Below, in pieces: positions 24,272 through 37,300 of a DNA stretch of 64,000 nt. The notes under the pieces were generated by a model. That model was not told where the DNA came from and ran no database searches. It was given only the letters and a program-made list of their open reading frames with translations. Each line of letters starts with the position of its first letter. Positions within the stretch are counted from its first letter, which is position 1. The DNA is from Aculops lycopersici. Lineage: Eukaryota > Arthropoda > Arachnida > Trombidiformes > Eriophyidae. The translations under genes were made by a program, and so were the position numbers. Where the stretch lies: NCBI GenBank assembly GCA_015350385.1, contig WNKI01000002.1, positions 3,908,894 through 3,972,893 on the forward strand, given 5' to 3'.

Positions 24272-26074
24272 CGGCGCGCCCGTTCGTCGTTCGCATCTCG
24301 CTCGCTCTATCGCTTGTTACTCGCAGAGGCAAGCAACGAGTTGGCCATCAGAAGCGAGACTGAATGTTTGTATCGTGTTTCAGTTACCCGGCGCCTCGGG
24401 CTCGCAGAGTGAGCAATCGAGTGGATGGATAGATGGATGCTAGCGAGTATCGAAAAGCGGCGCCTTGTGCGCGACGAGAGAGTTTGTGATACTTTAAAAG
24501 TAAGCGAGAAATTTGAATCTCTCGCTTCAAAATTGATTATCCTTCCAAAGCCCACTGCTTTCCCTCGCTCTTTTTTTCTCTCGAAAAGCAAGCTGGCCAC
24601 TTGTTGCTGTCCTCTTGGCGTCTTGTTCTTGGTCTCTCTTTTGGTCTCGGTCTTGCAAACTAAGTGTTAGTCGCGAGACTAACTCTACGACTACTTCAAG
24701 GCACAATTAGCGCTTAGGGGAGCGTTTGATTCAGCTGATTCCATTGAGATTTTTGTGTGTTGTTAGTCTTTAGTCTGAGGAGGACACACACGGCGAGTCT
24801 CCCTCCCATTCGAATCAAGTGGCACACAAGTGGAACCTTTGCGAAGCCAATGAGGACCAGAAAATTCAATATTCAGACACAAAGCTACCTAACTAGCAAA
24901 GATTAATTCATTTTTGTGTGCCGAGCTCAAATTGAAGCTGAAGTTGTAGTATTAGCAAGGGGAAAAAGTGGGCGCAGCTCCAGTAATAAACAGACAAGAC
25001 GGTATCAGTTACAGCGCCACCGACGGGCCTTTTGTCTAGCTTTACCATTCGGATTCGAACCAACTACTCGCAAATGTCTGGCTAATCGATCGCCGATATG
25101 GAGCACAAAAGCGAACCTTGATCACAGCCCTGGGGAACTGTTCGTCAAACATCAACAACTTGCTCTGCACTAACATTCATTTAAGATTTAGGTTCAGGTT
25201 TCGGTTAAATGAGTAGCCCAGGTGAAGTTTGGGAGTCGAAGCCAACGAAACCAGAGACCACCAGTGGCGTTGGCGTGGAGTTTTTGTTTCTTATTTTGTT
25301 CTCAATGACTTGCGGCTAGGCGAGCTCCAGAGCGATTTGTCAATGCATACTTCAACTAGGATACTCCTAGAAATGTGTCCAGTTCGTGTCTAATGTCGCG
25401 CCAAAGTCACGAGTTTCAAGAAATTCCAAGTGCATTACATAAACTAGGCAAAGTTTGGTGCGTCAGTCAAACTGGCAAATCAATCAAATTGTCGACATTT
25501 CCAATTGTCCAACTCGACGCTCAAAGATTTCCTGCCAGTCAACAACCACCACCACCAAAGTGCCAGGAACTCGATACTGTGTCTTGGACATGAAAATGCT
25601 AATGATTTTGGTCCAGCTGAAAAGAGCAGCTAACTGTCGGTTGGTTGCGCCGAGAACGATGATGATAATGATGATGGTTTTTACGGCCAAATTGACGGAC
25701 TGACCACTGACTAGAGTTTTCTCTCCCCCTCTGCCCTTCAATGAGTTGAAGTTCACGGATTGAATTACACACAAATTGGCGAACCTCGAAGTCTTGAGGT
25801 GTAAACGTGACGATTTGTCAGCTTAGAGGGGAGGGCGAGGGTGTTACGCTGAATGTTACGCCGCAGATAACTTTTTAGATATTACAACAGTCAACAGATA
25901 TCAACAGGTGGAAGATACCACTCGACTCGCCTGTCTGCCGGTCAAATTAGCGCGTTCAGGTGAGGAAGTTGGTCGATTGCTTTGTGGTTAGTCTTGGTTC
26001 TTTGGTTGGTGGCGAGTTTTCCAGTGCATAATGAAATAAACCTGCCAATCAAATGGCCGCCTCGTCGTGGTTAG

Positions 26075-26100
26075 CTTCTTCTTCTTCTTCTTCATCTTCT
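26075..26100. repeat. (CTT)n microsatellite
   Basis: About eight CTT units with one CAT interruption. Confidence 0.85.
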
Positions 26101-26536
26101 CTTGGCAGTTTACTGTAATTTAGCAAAGCATTTGCCACACAAAAATATTCACACACAAGCAAAAATTCAAATTGCAAATTTATTCTCGAGACATGAGCAT
26201 AAATTTGCCAACTTTTATGAGTTTTGAGCTCACCAGTTTTTGGCGATTGCACTGAAGAGAAACACAAACACCGACGCAACGCAACGCAACACGAAATCAA
26301 TCACCTGTTAATGGCGCGCCAAAATCACTGGTGTGTTTGGCCAGCGAGGAGAAAAACACCAAACTTGGCGCCTCCAGGGAGTTTAGTGTTTTGCCCCAAA
26401 TGTGCCTCTGAATCTCTAGTTAGCGGCGACTAGATGATGAGTTGCTTTTGATCTTGATGCTGCAAATATTCCAAATCCTCAGAGGAACACAGATTTTTCG
26501 GTCCTTAAAATATGCCTGCTGTGCGAGCGTCGGAAT

Positions 26537-26558
26537 TGTGTGTGTGTGTGTGTGTGTG
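26537..26558. repeat. (TG)n microsatellite
   Basis: Eleven TG units. Confidence 0.85.
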
Positions 26559-26780
26559 TATGTGACGCAACGACCACACGACTAACTAGCAGCTAAAGAT
26601 CGTCGAGATCCCGACGAGCTGATAGCAAAGTTACCCGGCCGACCACTTGTTAGCCGGCGACCAGTGCACCTGTCGTTTCATCTGTCCGGTCGAAGAGACG
26701 AAACTGAGGCAACCGGATGGTTGCGGCCAACGCAAATGTGCGGCGTCCACTAACGAGTGCCCGGCCGCCGCCGCCACCGA

Positions 26781-26800
26781 TTAGATTGGATTGGATTGGA
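26781..26800. repeat. Pentanucleotide array (TTGGA)n
   Basis: One TTAGA unit followed by three TTGGA units. Confidence 0.75.
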
Positions 26801-29541
26801 TTTTAGATGCTTCGCAGAGTTCTGCCAACACTCGAGTTATTGCAACTCTTAACCGAAAACAGGCACAAGCGAGAGGAATTTGCGCGCTAGTTAGTGCATC
26901 CGAGAGTCGGAATCTAGAATCCAAATGCATCTAAGCAAATGTGAACCAACCAACCAGCGCCAAAGGGAAGGCCACACAATGGACTCTATCAACTAGCGTA
27001 TCTCTCTCTCTCTCCCTGTCTTTCTAAAGCTGCAACATTATCGATAGACTCGGCAGCTTGCGACGATAAAGCGAGCGTAGCGGCAAATATGAGCAAGCAA
27101 ACGCGAGTTATCTTGGGGCAAATGCTACAGCAACAAACTAGAAACAATTGAACTATTAATCATCGTTCATTTGCCGCTTGCTTAATCTTACGCGCGCGTT
27201 GCTCTTGTTCTCGTTAGTAGATAGGAGCAACGATATCTGCATTAGCTTCCTAGTTTTGTGTGCTTTCCACTCTTCATCTGGCCGCTTCAATTTGGCTACC
27301 GCTTTTCGCTCCTCGATCTAGCGTAACCACAACTGATGGCGCCAGTGGCAAAACAACACTGACCTACTGGCCACTATTATTCAGTGTCAGGTGGTTGGAG
27401 CTCATGGTATCAGCTGCAAGTGGCAAATTTACTTCAAGTTTGCTGCGTTTGCTGGCCAACCAAATCCAATGAGCAAGTGAATAAAATGGTGGCGCCTGCC
27501 GACGATTAGCTTCTCGCACCCCGAAAGCCTAACTGTTTGCTGCTAGATGCAAGGCAATTGAATTGCCAAGGGATGGCGCTAATGACATTAGATGGCCAAC
27601 TTTTCTCTTCCCCTCTTTTGAGCTCATAATTCAATTATATGTAACTATTACCACTACACTAAACTCTACTTCCGGAATGAGAAACGATGACGACGATGAC
27701 TGTGTCATCGTGAAAGTGGAAAGTGTTGCGGTCGCTCATGATTATGTTAATCAAAATAATTTGTTGCACAAGTTTCTCAGCAGCAACAACAACAACAAGG
27801 AAAGTACATAGGGCCGCTCGACGGACGGAGCAAGCAGGCAACTCATTAGGATCCAAAGGCAACAATGATTTATGGTTCACCGTTCTCCTAATAGCGGCCA
27901 TTTAGCTGACAAGATTGTGAGATGCAATTTGTACTCTCTATATTTACCTTTTGATCGTTGAAAACTCGCCGAGACTTGAGACTCGTGATTAAAGCGAGGG
28001 AGTGAACAAAAAAAATTAATGCCAATCAACGAGATGTAAATGACTGAGCATCAAACGAGCAAAAATGACTACAAAGAGATCACTCACCTGGAGATTCATT
28101 AAAGTGGGCAGTTTGCTTCGACACAATCACTTCCGGTTCGCTCTTCGTCGAAACCTTCGATGAAGGTTGGTGCATTTAAGTACAAGCGAACTCTTAGGCG
28201 GCGTGTCTGTGTGACGTGGCTCATGTCCAATAAAAATAGAAGAACAACCGCAACGAAAACAATGATTTATGGTTTATGATTCGTGGTAGCAACTAGGGGC
28301 AGCGGTTGTGTACACCGTTGTCCTTGTTGATGTTGCCGTTGCAAATGCTGCTAACAACCAACAATATTATGACTGCAACAAACTCTTCGGCGGTGGCGGC
28401 ATTTCTAACATCATCATTATCCATCTTGGCGGTTTAAGTGGCAGCAAAGCGCCCAAGTGTCGTTACCCCTCCCTCGTTTGCTTGTTTTGCTCAACCTCTC
28501 AACTGGAGGTACAACTTTCATTGCGTTATATTATAATGAGTCAGTCGGCGGCTTCTATTCCGGCTGCTGCTGGCCAGAGACGACTCACAAATCACTCGGG
28601 CCAAATTGATACTCTCGTCGTCCTCGTTTTCGTTGGCTGTGTTTAGTCAGAGGAGAAGAGTATCCAGTCGCCGAGGGAATTCTCAATAATGATGGCGGAA
28701 TTCTCGTTAGCCGTTACTTTCAAGTGGCCGCCGAGTAGCGTTGGTTCAGTTTGTTTCGTGGGCCAGACAATCCCTTTTTGCTCCTTTGCTCCACTAACGC
28801 GCGCTGACCACTCGAGCACCGGAAGTTGCTCGCGCGGCCAGCGATCAGCTGATTCTGGCGTCGAGTGTTTCGAGGGTTGCGTTGGCATTCACATCAGATC
28901 AGCACCGCAACCAACTGCATATTCAAATGACTAGTCTCTCCTTCTCTGTCCTGCTAGCTGATGATATTAATTTTGTCCTTTTATTCTGAACCGAAGGACA
29001 GTCACTATAACTGAGTGTCCATCCGAGACCCAAACTCGAGCCGGCCACTCAATTGAATACAACTCGCGCTTCACTTCACTTGTCGTCGTCGTCATCGTGA
29101 TCGTCGTCGGTGCAATAGTCGCCTTCTCGTCCACATTTCCACCCGCCGCTTTCCTGAGGCACCTCCTCTCTCCTCTCGGCTGACTGCTGTGAGTTTGAGC
29201 AACCAACTCACACTCCACGAGAGAATTCCCATCACTAACTGGTCGGCGGATATTTAAATGCACCCAACCGGAAATTGGAACTCACCGGTGGCGCGCTCGC
29301 GCTAGTTTCGGTGGTTTGCTGCTCATCCCTCTCCTAGTAGTTGGCAAATTAACGCAGCGCGTGGCCAACACCGACTGCCAGTTCGCACTAGTTGCTATGA
29401 GCCTGAGTGTTATGAGCAACGCTTAAATTAGCCCATTTGTCTTTGAGTTCCATTTGGTTCTGAAGTCGGGCCAAAGATTAGATTGGCGCCTACACACTCG
29501 AACACTCATGGACAGGATCAGTGGATAAAATCGAACTCACT

Positions 29542-29556
29542 GGTGCCACCTGCCGG
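29542..29556 (-). promoter_or_regulatory. CTCF-like site I
   Basis: The minus strand reads CCGGCAGGTGGCACC, with the core GCAGGTGGCAC. Confidence 0.35.
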
Positions 29557-30757
29557 CCGCCGGTTGCGCCACCCCTCCGCACAAACCTAAACCTGTGCAC
29601 TTCGGATGACCGCCGACCACCGAGCAAGTGGCCAGTCGAGCTACGTGCTGGCCGATTCGTATATCAATTAGAGCGCGTGGTCAGTGGTAGTGTTGAGCTG
29701 GCTACAGGGGTTGTAAAAGCAACAAACAAACACATTTGTCACTTGTCGCTCGCTCGTTGGTCAGATTGCATTTGAATAGTGGGCGAGCGGCTGTTGGTTG
29801 GTGCAGAGGCAGTGCTAGCCACCTTGCTCGACTGGATGCCCACAACCGACTGGATGCTGCCGAGCATAACGCCGTTTACTTGTCGGCAATGGCCATAGCA
29901 GCAGCAGCAACAGCAACAACAGTAGCAAAAGTATTATGGGGAGCGATAGAAGTCAGCGCGAAAGTTTACGGTCCAGTTGTTCGAGTTGCCTTGAGTGCAA
30001 CTCTTTCGGGTTAGACGGCTGATAACAACAGCAAACTCGTCGTGCTTGTAGGTTGTAGTAAATTACCTGCCAGCTAACTAGCTACCAAGCTCGGCGCCGG
30101 CGCTCGGCTCGCGCGTATCATATTTAGGCGATTAAATAAATCGTCGCCCCGGTGTCGCCGTCGTCGTGCTGAATATTATAATGACACACTCGTACGTGCC
30201 AAAGCAATTGGCGCTCTCTCGGATCAAGTGAGCTTGCCACTTGGACAGGCACAACTTATATCAAAAGCACGAGAGCTAAGGAGCGAGAGGGAGAGGGAGA
30301 GAGAGAGAAAAGAAAGGCTAGCCGGCCGAGAGATGAATCAATCAGGCGAGAGGCTAGCCCACGCCGCCGCCACCACCACTAGCTGTTCCTTTTTTGTGTG
30401 CCTCTCATCGCCTTCAATTTTTCCCATTGCGTCACTCGCTACAATCAACGTGATAGTCTAATGTGCCAATAAGGCAAAAAAATATGAGCAACGAGTTTTG
30501 AGCTAGCAGGCGACGACAGCGGCAAGCAGCTTCCAAGTGTTGAGTCACCGGGCAACCAGTAGTCAACGCGCGCACACACTAAGTCCATTGCTTAGCGGCT
30601 AGCTTGCTCGGACAGGACAACCTGTTAATCCGATTTGTAGTCAAAACTAATGTCTGTTTCCATGTTGTTTCTATCTCGCCGCCACTGTCTCTGTTGCCAT
30701 TTTCATGCCGAATAATCATCGTTGGGCGCCCAATCGGTTAGCCGGCCAGTTGATATG

Positions 30758-30785
30758 AGTTTAGTTTGGTTTAGTTTAGTTTAGG
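30758..30785. repeat. Pentanucleotide array (TTTAG)n
   Basis: About five units, TTTAG with one TTTGG. Period 5 like the arrays at 10021, 13928, 26781 and 46498. Confidence 0.8.
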
Positions 30786-30979
30786 CGGGTTCAAGAACGG
30801 AAACCAAGAAAACTAAAATAAAAACACTAGTAGCAAAGCCAAGTTCAGTGTCTCTCTTTTCTCTAAACCCTTCAATCATAACACAGTGGCGGTTACAAAT
30901 CGCCAAGCTGCTGCACTAAACTGAGCTAGAGAGTTCACGCTGCTCATTGTAGAAAAAACACTGCCCAATGGTCAGTGTG

Positions 30980-30985
30980 TTTATT
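30980..30985 (-). terminator. Polyadenylation signal, candidate for SZT2
   Basis: AATAAA on the minus strand, 328 nt past the SZT2 stop codon, with no nearer canonical signal noticed. Confidence 0.4.
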
Positions 30986-31313
30986 GACCACAAATCAAAA
31001 TTATCACCGGCTTGTTGTTGCTGCTGCTACCACTTGTTGTTGCGTTCGCTTTGGTTGGATAGTTAGCTTTGATGATGAATGACTTTCACAGTTTGCGTCT
31101 CCAAGTGAGCAATCGAATTTTTGTTAGCGATGAGTGTTTGTACAAACATTTGCCTCTTGTCTCTCTATTCGATTAGCGAACCTTAGTCGAGTCCATTCGC
31201 CTGTCCAGTCACTCGACACCGAACAAGACAAATTGCAGTTGCAGGTTTTCGGCGGTCGTCGTCGAGTTTGCTGACCAGGTAGTTGGTTCATGGAGAGAGT
31301 TTGCGAGATTAGG

Positions 31314-34300
31314 TTAGGTTAAAAATGTAGACCACATGAATGATGCGCAAAAGTTAACGAAATCATTGATCAATTGCTTGCATTCAGGATCCAGCTCGAT
31401 CATCGATGAAAAGCTATCACCCCTTCGACTTCCACTCGAAGAGAAACCATCTGCTAGCTGCTGTTGCTGGTGAGACTTGATGACGCGGATGATCTTGCCA
31501 CACTCCTCCTTATCCTTCAGCAACATATTCAACTCCACGCTTCCCCTCACCGGATCAATGCTCAGCAGAATAAAAGCAGACGTGCACTTGGGATCTATGT
31601 AAAGCAATAGGTTCTTTGATGCGCGCACTGTATAGATCCGATGCTGATTAATACTCGACTGCTTCAACTCGGCGAATGCCTTGAAAAGTTTGGTGTACCA
31701 ACCGAGATGTTGAGTGGTGAAGACAGATAACTGGGGGTCTAGTGTTGCCAGATCGATGGCTTCAATTATCTGAAGCAACTGCAACAACTCGTCGGTTGTT
31801 AGTGGCACCTCGTCTGAGGAGCGCGAGGCCGAGTTCGGGTGCTGCATCAGCTTGTGCCACAGGTAGTCGCGCCGGTAGTGGATCTCGGCCAGCCGTACAA
31901 CCTGCTCAATGTGAACCTTGAGATTGCTCGTCTTTTCTTGCAAAAACTTGAGCATGTCCATTTCCTCCGAAGAGAAGTAACCCAAATAGGTGATTTCCTC
32001 GTCGCAAATTGTCCTCTCTTGTTGAGTGGCCTTCTTGGTGTTAGTTTGCGCGCCAGTCGCTTGATTGCCGACAGCATTGTTGCTCGTACCGATTAACGTT
32101 TGGCTACCATTGCTATTAGTCGACAAAGTCCTTTCTCGCCTCGTTAAAGTTGGCGACAACTCACCACCTGTAACACTGCTGCTGTCCTCAATTGAAGATG
32201 CCGAGTGAACTCGCTCACTGTTGCCAACTGGCGTTTGACTCTCTCCAATCTTGATCTTAGGTAGCTTGGCAACTGGTAGCTGCTTATCGCTAGGTCCACT
32301 CGAATTTGTACTGGTTTGACAGTGCAACTGTACTGCTAGGTTATCTCCATGCTCACCGACAGCAGAGACGCCAATCTGCAGACCTGAAGTGGAGGATTGA
32401 ACCGAGTTCGTGGTCGACATTATACTTGTGGGACCGGAAACCTCACCCGATGATTGAAACTCAGACGAGTGTACGTCGTCCTGGTCACTATGCCCGCTGC
32501 TCAGCTGTGATACATACTGAAGATGGTTGTTCGACTTGATTGCTTGGGTGGACACAAGTTGATGCTGTTGCTTGTGCTGGTATTGAGTTTTCGAACTTGA
32601 TTGGCTGTGGCCCAACTGAGAGACTCCCAATCTAATTGGTCGATGGCAACCCAAGCTTATTATATTGTCATCAGTATGCACAAGTTTTGGGTATAGCTCA
32701 CGTTGGTTTGTAAACAGCAAGAAGTACTTGAGGGTCAAGCTGTTCTTCTGAGTACTGGTTTGTAGAGCATCGTGTGTAATTAGCAAACCGCAGTCGAAAA
32801 TGTCCAAATCCTTTCCGTCCTTGTATCGCACCTTTTCCCTTTTGAGCTCAATCAATACGTAGTCGTTGGCGTGGCTCCTGACTTGATTTTGGGGTGCATC
32901 ATTATGGGCGCTTCCGGAGCCCATCTTTTGACAATTTTTATCCAACAAGGAGCGACTAGATAAGTTGGTCATAAAATCGGATAAATTTGAGCTCATCTCT
33001 AAAACCTCCATGTTGTAAGTCGAATTGTGGGTCACTATGTAATTGTACAACTGTTGGCCTCCGACTTTCAAATTGCTTATGCAAATCTCACCCGACAAAA
33101 TATGATTTCTCGCATAGTTTGGTGCCTTCTGATAATACTTTCTGAAATCGTCAACAAACGATATCAAATGATATCCTGTGCTAAAGGTCAACTGTCTTCC
33201 TGAAATGTATGAATAGATGCTTCGCAGATGATAGTCATAGGTAAACGAGTGCAAGTGCATGGTGACCTTGATATTATCCAGCTCGTCCAAGAATGAAGTC
33301 ATGTTGAGTTTTGTGTTACTATTGTTAAATCTCTCCCCTTCAATAGAGTATAAGATACTATAAACGTATGGCTTGCAAAATCCAACTTTGAATACTAGAC
33401 AACCGCCGTTGAGAAACTTGATCAAATATCCAGTATTATAGCTACTTTGTTGAGAAGTTTGCATCGAGTTTTGTCCAGCAGGAAACGAGGCCATATTTGA
33501 ATGATTTCTACTCGACATTACGCAACTAGATAAACCAGATGAGCTAGCTCTCGATTTTCGCTTCAAACTCGATGAAGATTGTTGGCCTCGACTCGATGTC
33601 ATTGTTGTTGTCGTCTGAACTGAGGAAGATGGACATGAGTGATTGATCTTCGTGTTCGAGGTTCTGTTTGATGACTTTGATGATGATGATGATGATGCTG
33701 CTGCCGCCGCAGCATATCTAATTTGAACCGAGTTGAATCCCAAAGTTTGGATATATTGCTCGTACTCCTTGATGTAATTGTTACAAACCATTTGGTGCCA
33801 CTTTTCGTCGGCATTCTGTTGCTCCAAACTTCTCGTCTTCTCCTCTCCACTGGAAATTGACGATCTCTTGGTCGTGGTCTCGACCGCATCGGTGTTGTTC
33901 TCAACCACTTGCTGCTCACTGGGCTCCTCGCCGAGCGAGTCGCTTTGATGAAATCTCGCTGGTTCAATGGTGTGGTCTCTAACTGGTGCCAACTTAGATC
34001 GCCACGATGGACTAAACAGCAAAGGAGTTAAACAAAAGTGCTCCAATCTTCCCAAACTATCAACCCTCTTCAACGCCTGGTCAATGGCGCTATGCGAATG
34101 ACTGTAGCTCGTCTTCGACTTAAGGACTCGACGATACTGGTGCGATTCTTTGCGCTCGCTCTTCCTCTTAAGTACCTCGGCCATGTGAGCTTCGTGTCTC
34201 AAACTTATTGGGTCTTCGCTCAAGTTAACTCCAGGATTACCTTTGTTCAGATCATCCACAGCTACAGGTGGTGTCATCTCACCGACCTCACTTATTGGAC

Positions 34301-37300
34301 AGACAATGTTTCTGAAGGCCTCGAGGATGATACTCTCGTTGGCGAAACTTGGATACGAGCTTTTGGTTCCGGGTGCAGCTGACGCTGCTACCAAGCTTGG
34401 ACTTGGATACTTGGAGGTGAGTGAGACGCGATGCCTGTGTTGAGGATAGTTGTGGTTGTCGGAGTAGATGGCAGCCGGGGATCCAGCGCCAACGGAGCCA
34501 CTCTTCATATCCACTAGTCGGGCGCCTTCGAGAGAGTGACCTAGCGACGAGGCCGGGGAAGGCGATTCATGGTTGGTGGTTGAGGACGATTGGGTATACA
34601 TCATAGATGCCACGGACGAATATCCGGTTGTCGAGCCAAGTTGGGCTGGAGCCATTCTCATTTGTTGTTGGTGGGCATGGTAATGACCCAATTGTGATGA
34701 TCCAACTAAGTGGTTTGGACTCGACGAAGGACTTATAAACTTCTTCAAATATCTTGAGTTGGACAGGCTCTCCTCGATAATCGGCAATTCAACGCGATAA
34801 TTACGCCGCATGAGACAGAGGAGTTTCTTGTCGTGCAATTGTTTCATCAAGGGATTTGCCTCGTTGAATCTAGTTATTGGCTGATTGATAAACAGACCAC
34901 ACTTTTGTAACAGAATACTGTTCAGCAGGTGGTTGCAAGGCTTTTCCGGTTCTTGGGGAAGCGAGTCGTTGAATTCCTCGTAACTTCTTATGAACTCAGC
35001 TAAACTCTTCAACTGGACGGAAACATGATACTTCTTCTGAGTGTCTAAATCGACATTGTTGATGTAATATAAAATATCGTCCTTGTGTATGAACAACTCG
35101 CTTAGATATGCGTCGTTCAGAGAACTAAATCTTGACTTTAAAACCGTATTCTTAACTTTTCTTAAGAAAGCTCTAAAATGAACCAACTCCAGGGACTTTT
35201 CATCCGATGTATTGGCTGAGTTCAAGATTCCAAAACTTAGTGTTGGAAATATCTCGGCATTCAACTCGTCATTGAAGGATTGTTGCCTATCCATATATTT
35301 GCATGGTTGCCCAAGGTGGAGGGTCAAGTCGGATTCTAAACCGAAGAGGTCACTTGTGAGCGGCGACATCGGATTTGGACTTGGAGTTGACCGGTCTCTT
35401 AAGAAGGCTAGCACGTGGTCGTTGATCATGGAACTCGAGCACCGGAAGACGAATATTGGGCAAACTGGATCATATTTCAATGATTGGCCCAAGGGGAAGC
35501 CTTGATTTGCAAACTCAACCCACTTGTTGATATCGTCCAGTGTACTTGGTATCATAACAATCATAAGATTCTCTTGGTTTCCTTTTCTCAAAAAACAACG
35601 CCAATCAATTCTCAGAGACACTCGTTTGTTTCGACTCGAATTACGACTCTTTCCACGTCTCGTCGAGTCCAGGTCGTCATGAGCCAACTCATCGTCCCCA
35701 CTAAGCTTTACAGATCTCCGACTATCGTCGTCATCACTGATTGAATCCGAGTCAAATCCATTGTCGACCTTGTCCAGATCTTCACAGGATTGGTCAAGCT
35801 TCGAACCGGATATGACTCTTCTTCTCAGGTACATAGGCAATCGTTGTAAGTCAAACTCTGTTAGCTGTAGTTCCTTGTCGTGCATTTGCTTCAATCTCTT
35901 GTGGAGTGTCTCTAGGAAAAGGTGATTCAGAGATGGACTATATATTGTGCTGGGAAGGTAGTTTGTTGTGCTACCATCGTGTTGATAAGAGGATCGATGC
36001 TCTCGCTTAACCTGTCCGTTCTGATGATCGAGATTATCTTGGTTCACATCAACGGACATCTTTCGCTTGCACATTCCAGAAAGACACGGCCCTTTGGTAG
36101 ATCCACTTATAGAATTTCTCATACTCTTGCCGCCATCATCCCCAAGATTCAAGTTTATATCTAGGCAAGCTGTTGGTTGATAGAACTCCGATTGATCTTT
36201 AAACAGGAGCACATGCAAACTAGCCTGTTGACATAAATCCAAAAATTTAACCAACGAAAACTTGTACTCCAACTCAATTAGTGGCACCTTAGAGTTACCA
36301 TCTCGTATGTTACCTTCAATTAAAGTTGAGGGTAAAGTTGGACTTGTTGGCTGGCTGGTGACCATATTATTCGAGGAATCATTTGATGTTGTTGGGCTTG
36401 ATATCGGACTCAATTTGGATTCAGTTTTCACTAGCGAAGAGTCGAATTCATAATATGGAGAGAGTTTATCACACAATAGTTGCAATAGATCATAGGTTAA
36501 TAGTTGTTCAAAAATTGAGGAGTCAGTGATGAACAAGTGGTCTACGACTTCCGGGTAGCGCTTGGCGGAAAGCGATTCATGGTATTCATTTGATCTTGAT
36601 GAAATTCCATACTGCTGCTCTATCCAATACTCGCGGATTATTTTAATTTCGCCATTGTCGCCCTTGAGATTATTGACTGAATCTTGAACATTCTTCATAA
36701 AACTATCCGAGTTTGCTAATGAACCACTCAAGCTACCTGGTCGACTTGATGTTGCACCTGACGATGGGTTGATTAAAACTGATTGTTGCATACTTTGGGA
36801 GGAGCAATTTGTAACTGTTGGAGGAAAAACTATGTATTGGCACAGGCAACTTGAGCTTTGATCGTCATTGATAGGATCCTTCATCTCCAATTCCACAACA
36901 AGATTCATTATCCCCGAATTGTTGAAAGCAATATGGAATCCTTGCTTGATTCTTAGGTTCACTAGAATGGCTGAGATCTTCGAAGATACATTGGATGTAA
37001 GGGAGGGGATGATATCGTAGGGTAAATTTGATAGAGTTTGCACAACTCTTACACCATAAATATACTTTCCAAATACCAAATTGTATCTATTTAGAGAGCT
37101 CTCGGAATTATACTCGTCGTGATTTACATAATCGCTCCTTTGAGTATGGTGGTATGTTTGCGTTGCTTGTTGCGAGTCTCCGTTTGGTGCAAGTGATGGC
37201 TTGTTCATAGACATTCTAACCGATTGCGAGAAACTATATGGACACGAGCCAGGTAAACCGTGAGCCAGATTGCTCAACAGGTGGTCAGTGATAAAGTTGG

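Larger units (their letters stand above)
24000..31313. other. Gene desert, part 4
   Basis: No gene recognised. It contains a hairpin at 24247-24271, microsatellites at 26075, 26537, 26781 and 30758, a CTCF-like site at 29542, and three exact ETS 8-mers (27668, 28129, 28819). GATGGCGC-type words occur near 27335 and 27573. The right end includes the 3' UTR of SZT2, which is read on the minus strand. Confidence 0.6.

Noticed and set aside
25040..25065. GGATTCGAACC, the reverse complement of a tRNA T-arm loop
   Set aside because: The T stem does not pair, and no D arm, anticodon arm or acceptor stem can be drawn around it on the minus strand.
31308..31318. Two TTAGG units at the SZT2 stop codon
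   Set aside because: Only two copies, and one overlaps the coding end; too short to be an interstitial telomere repeat.
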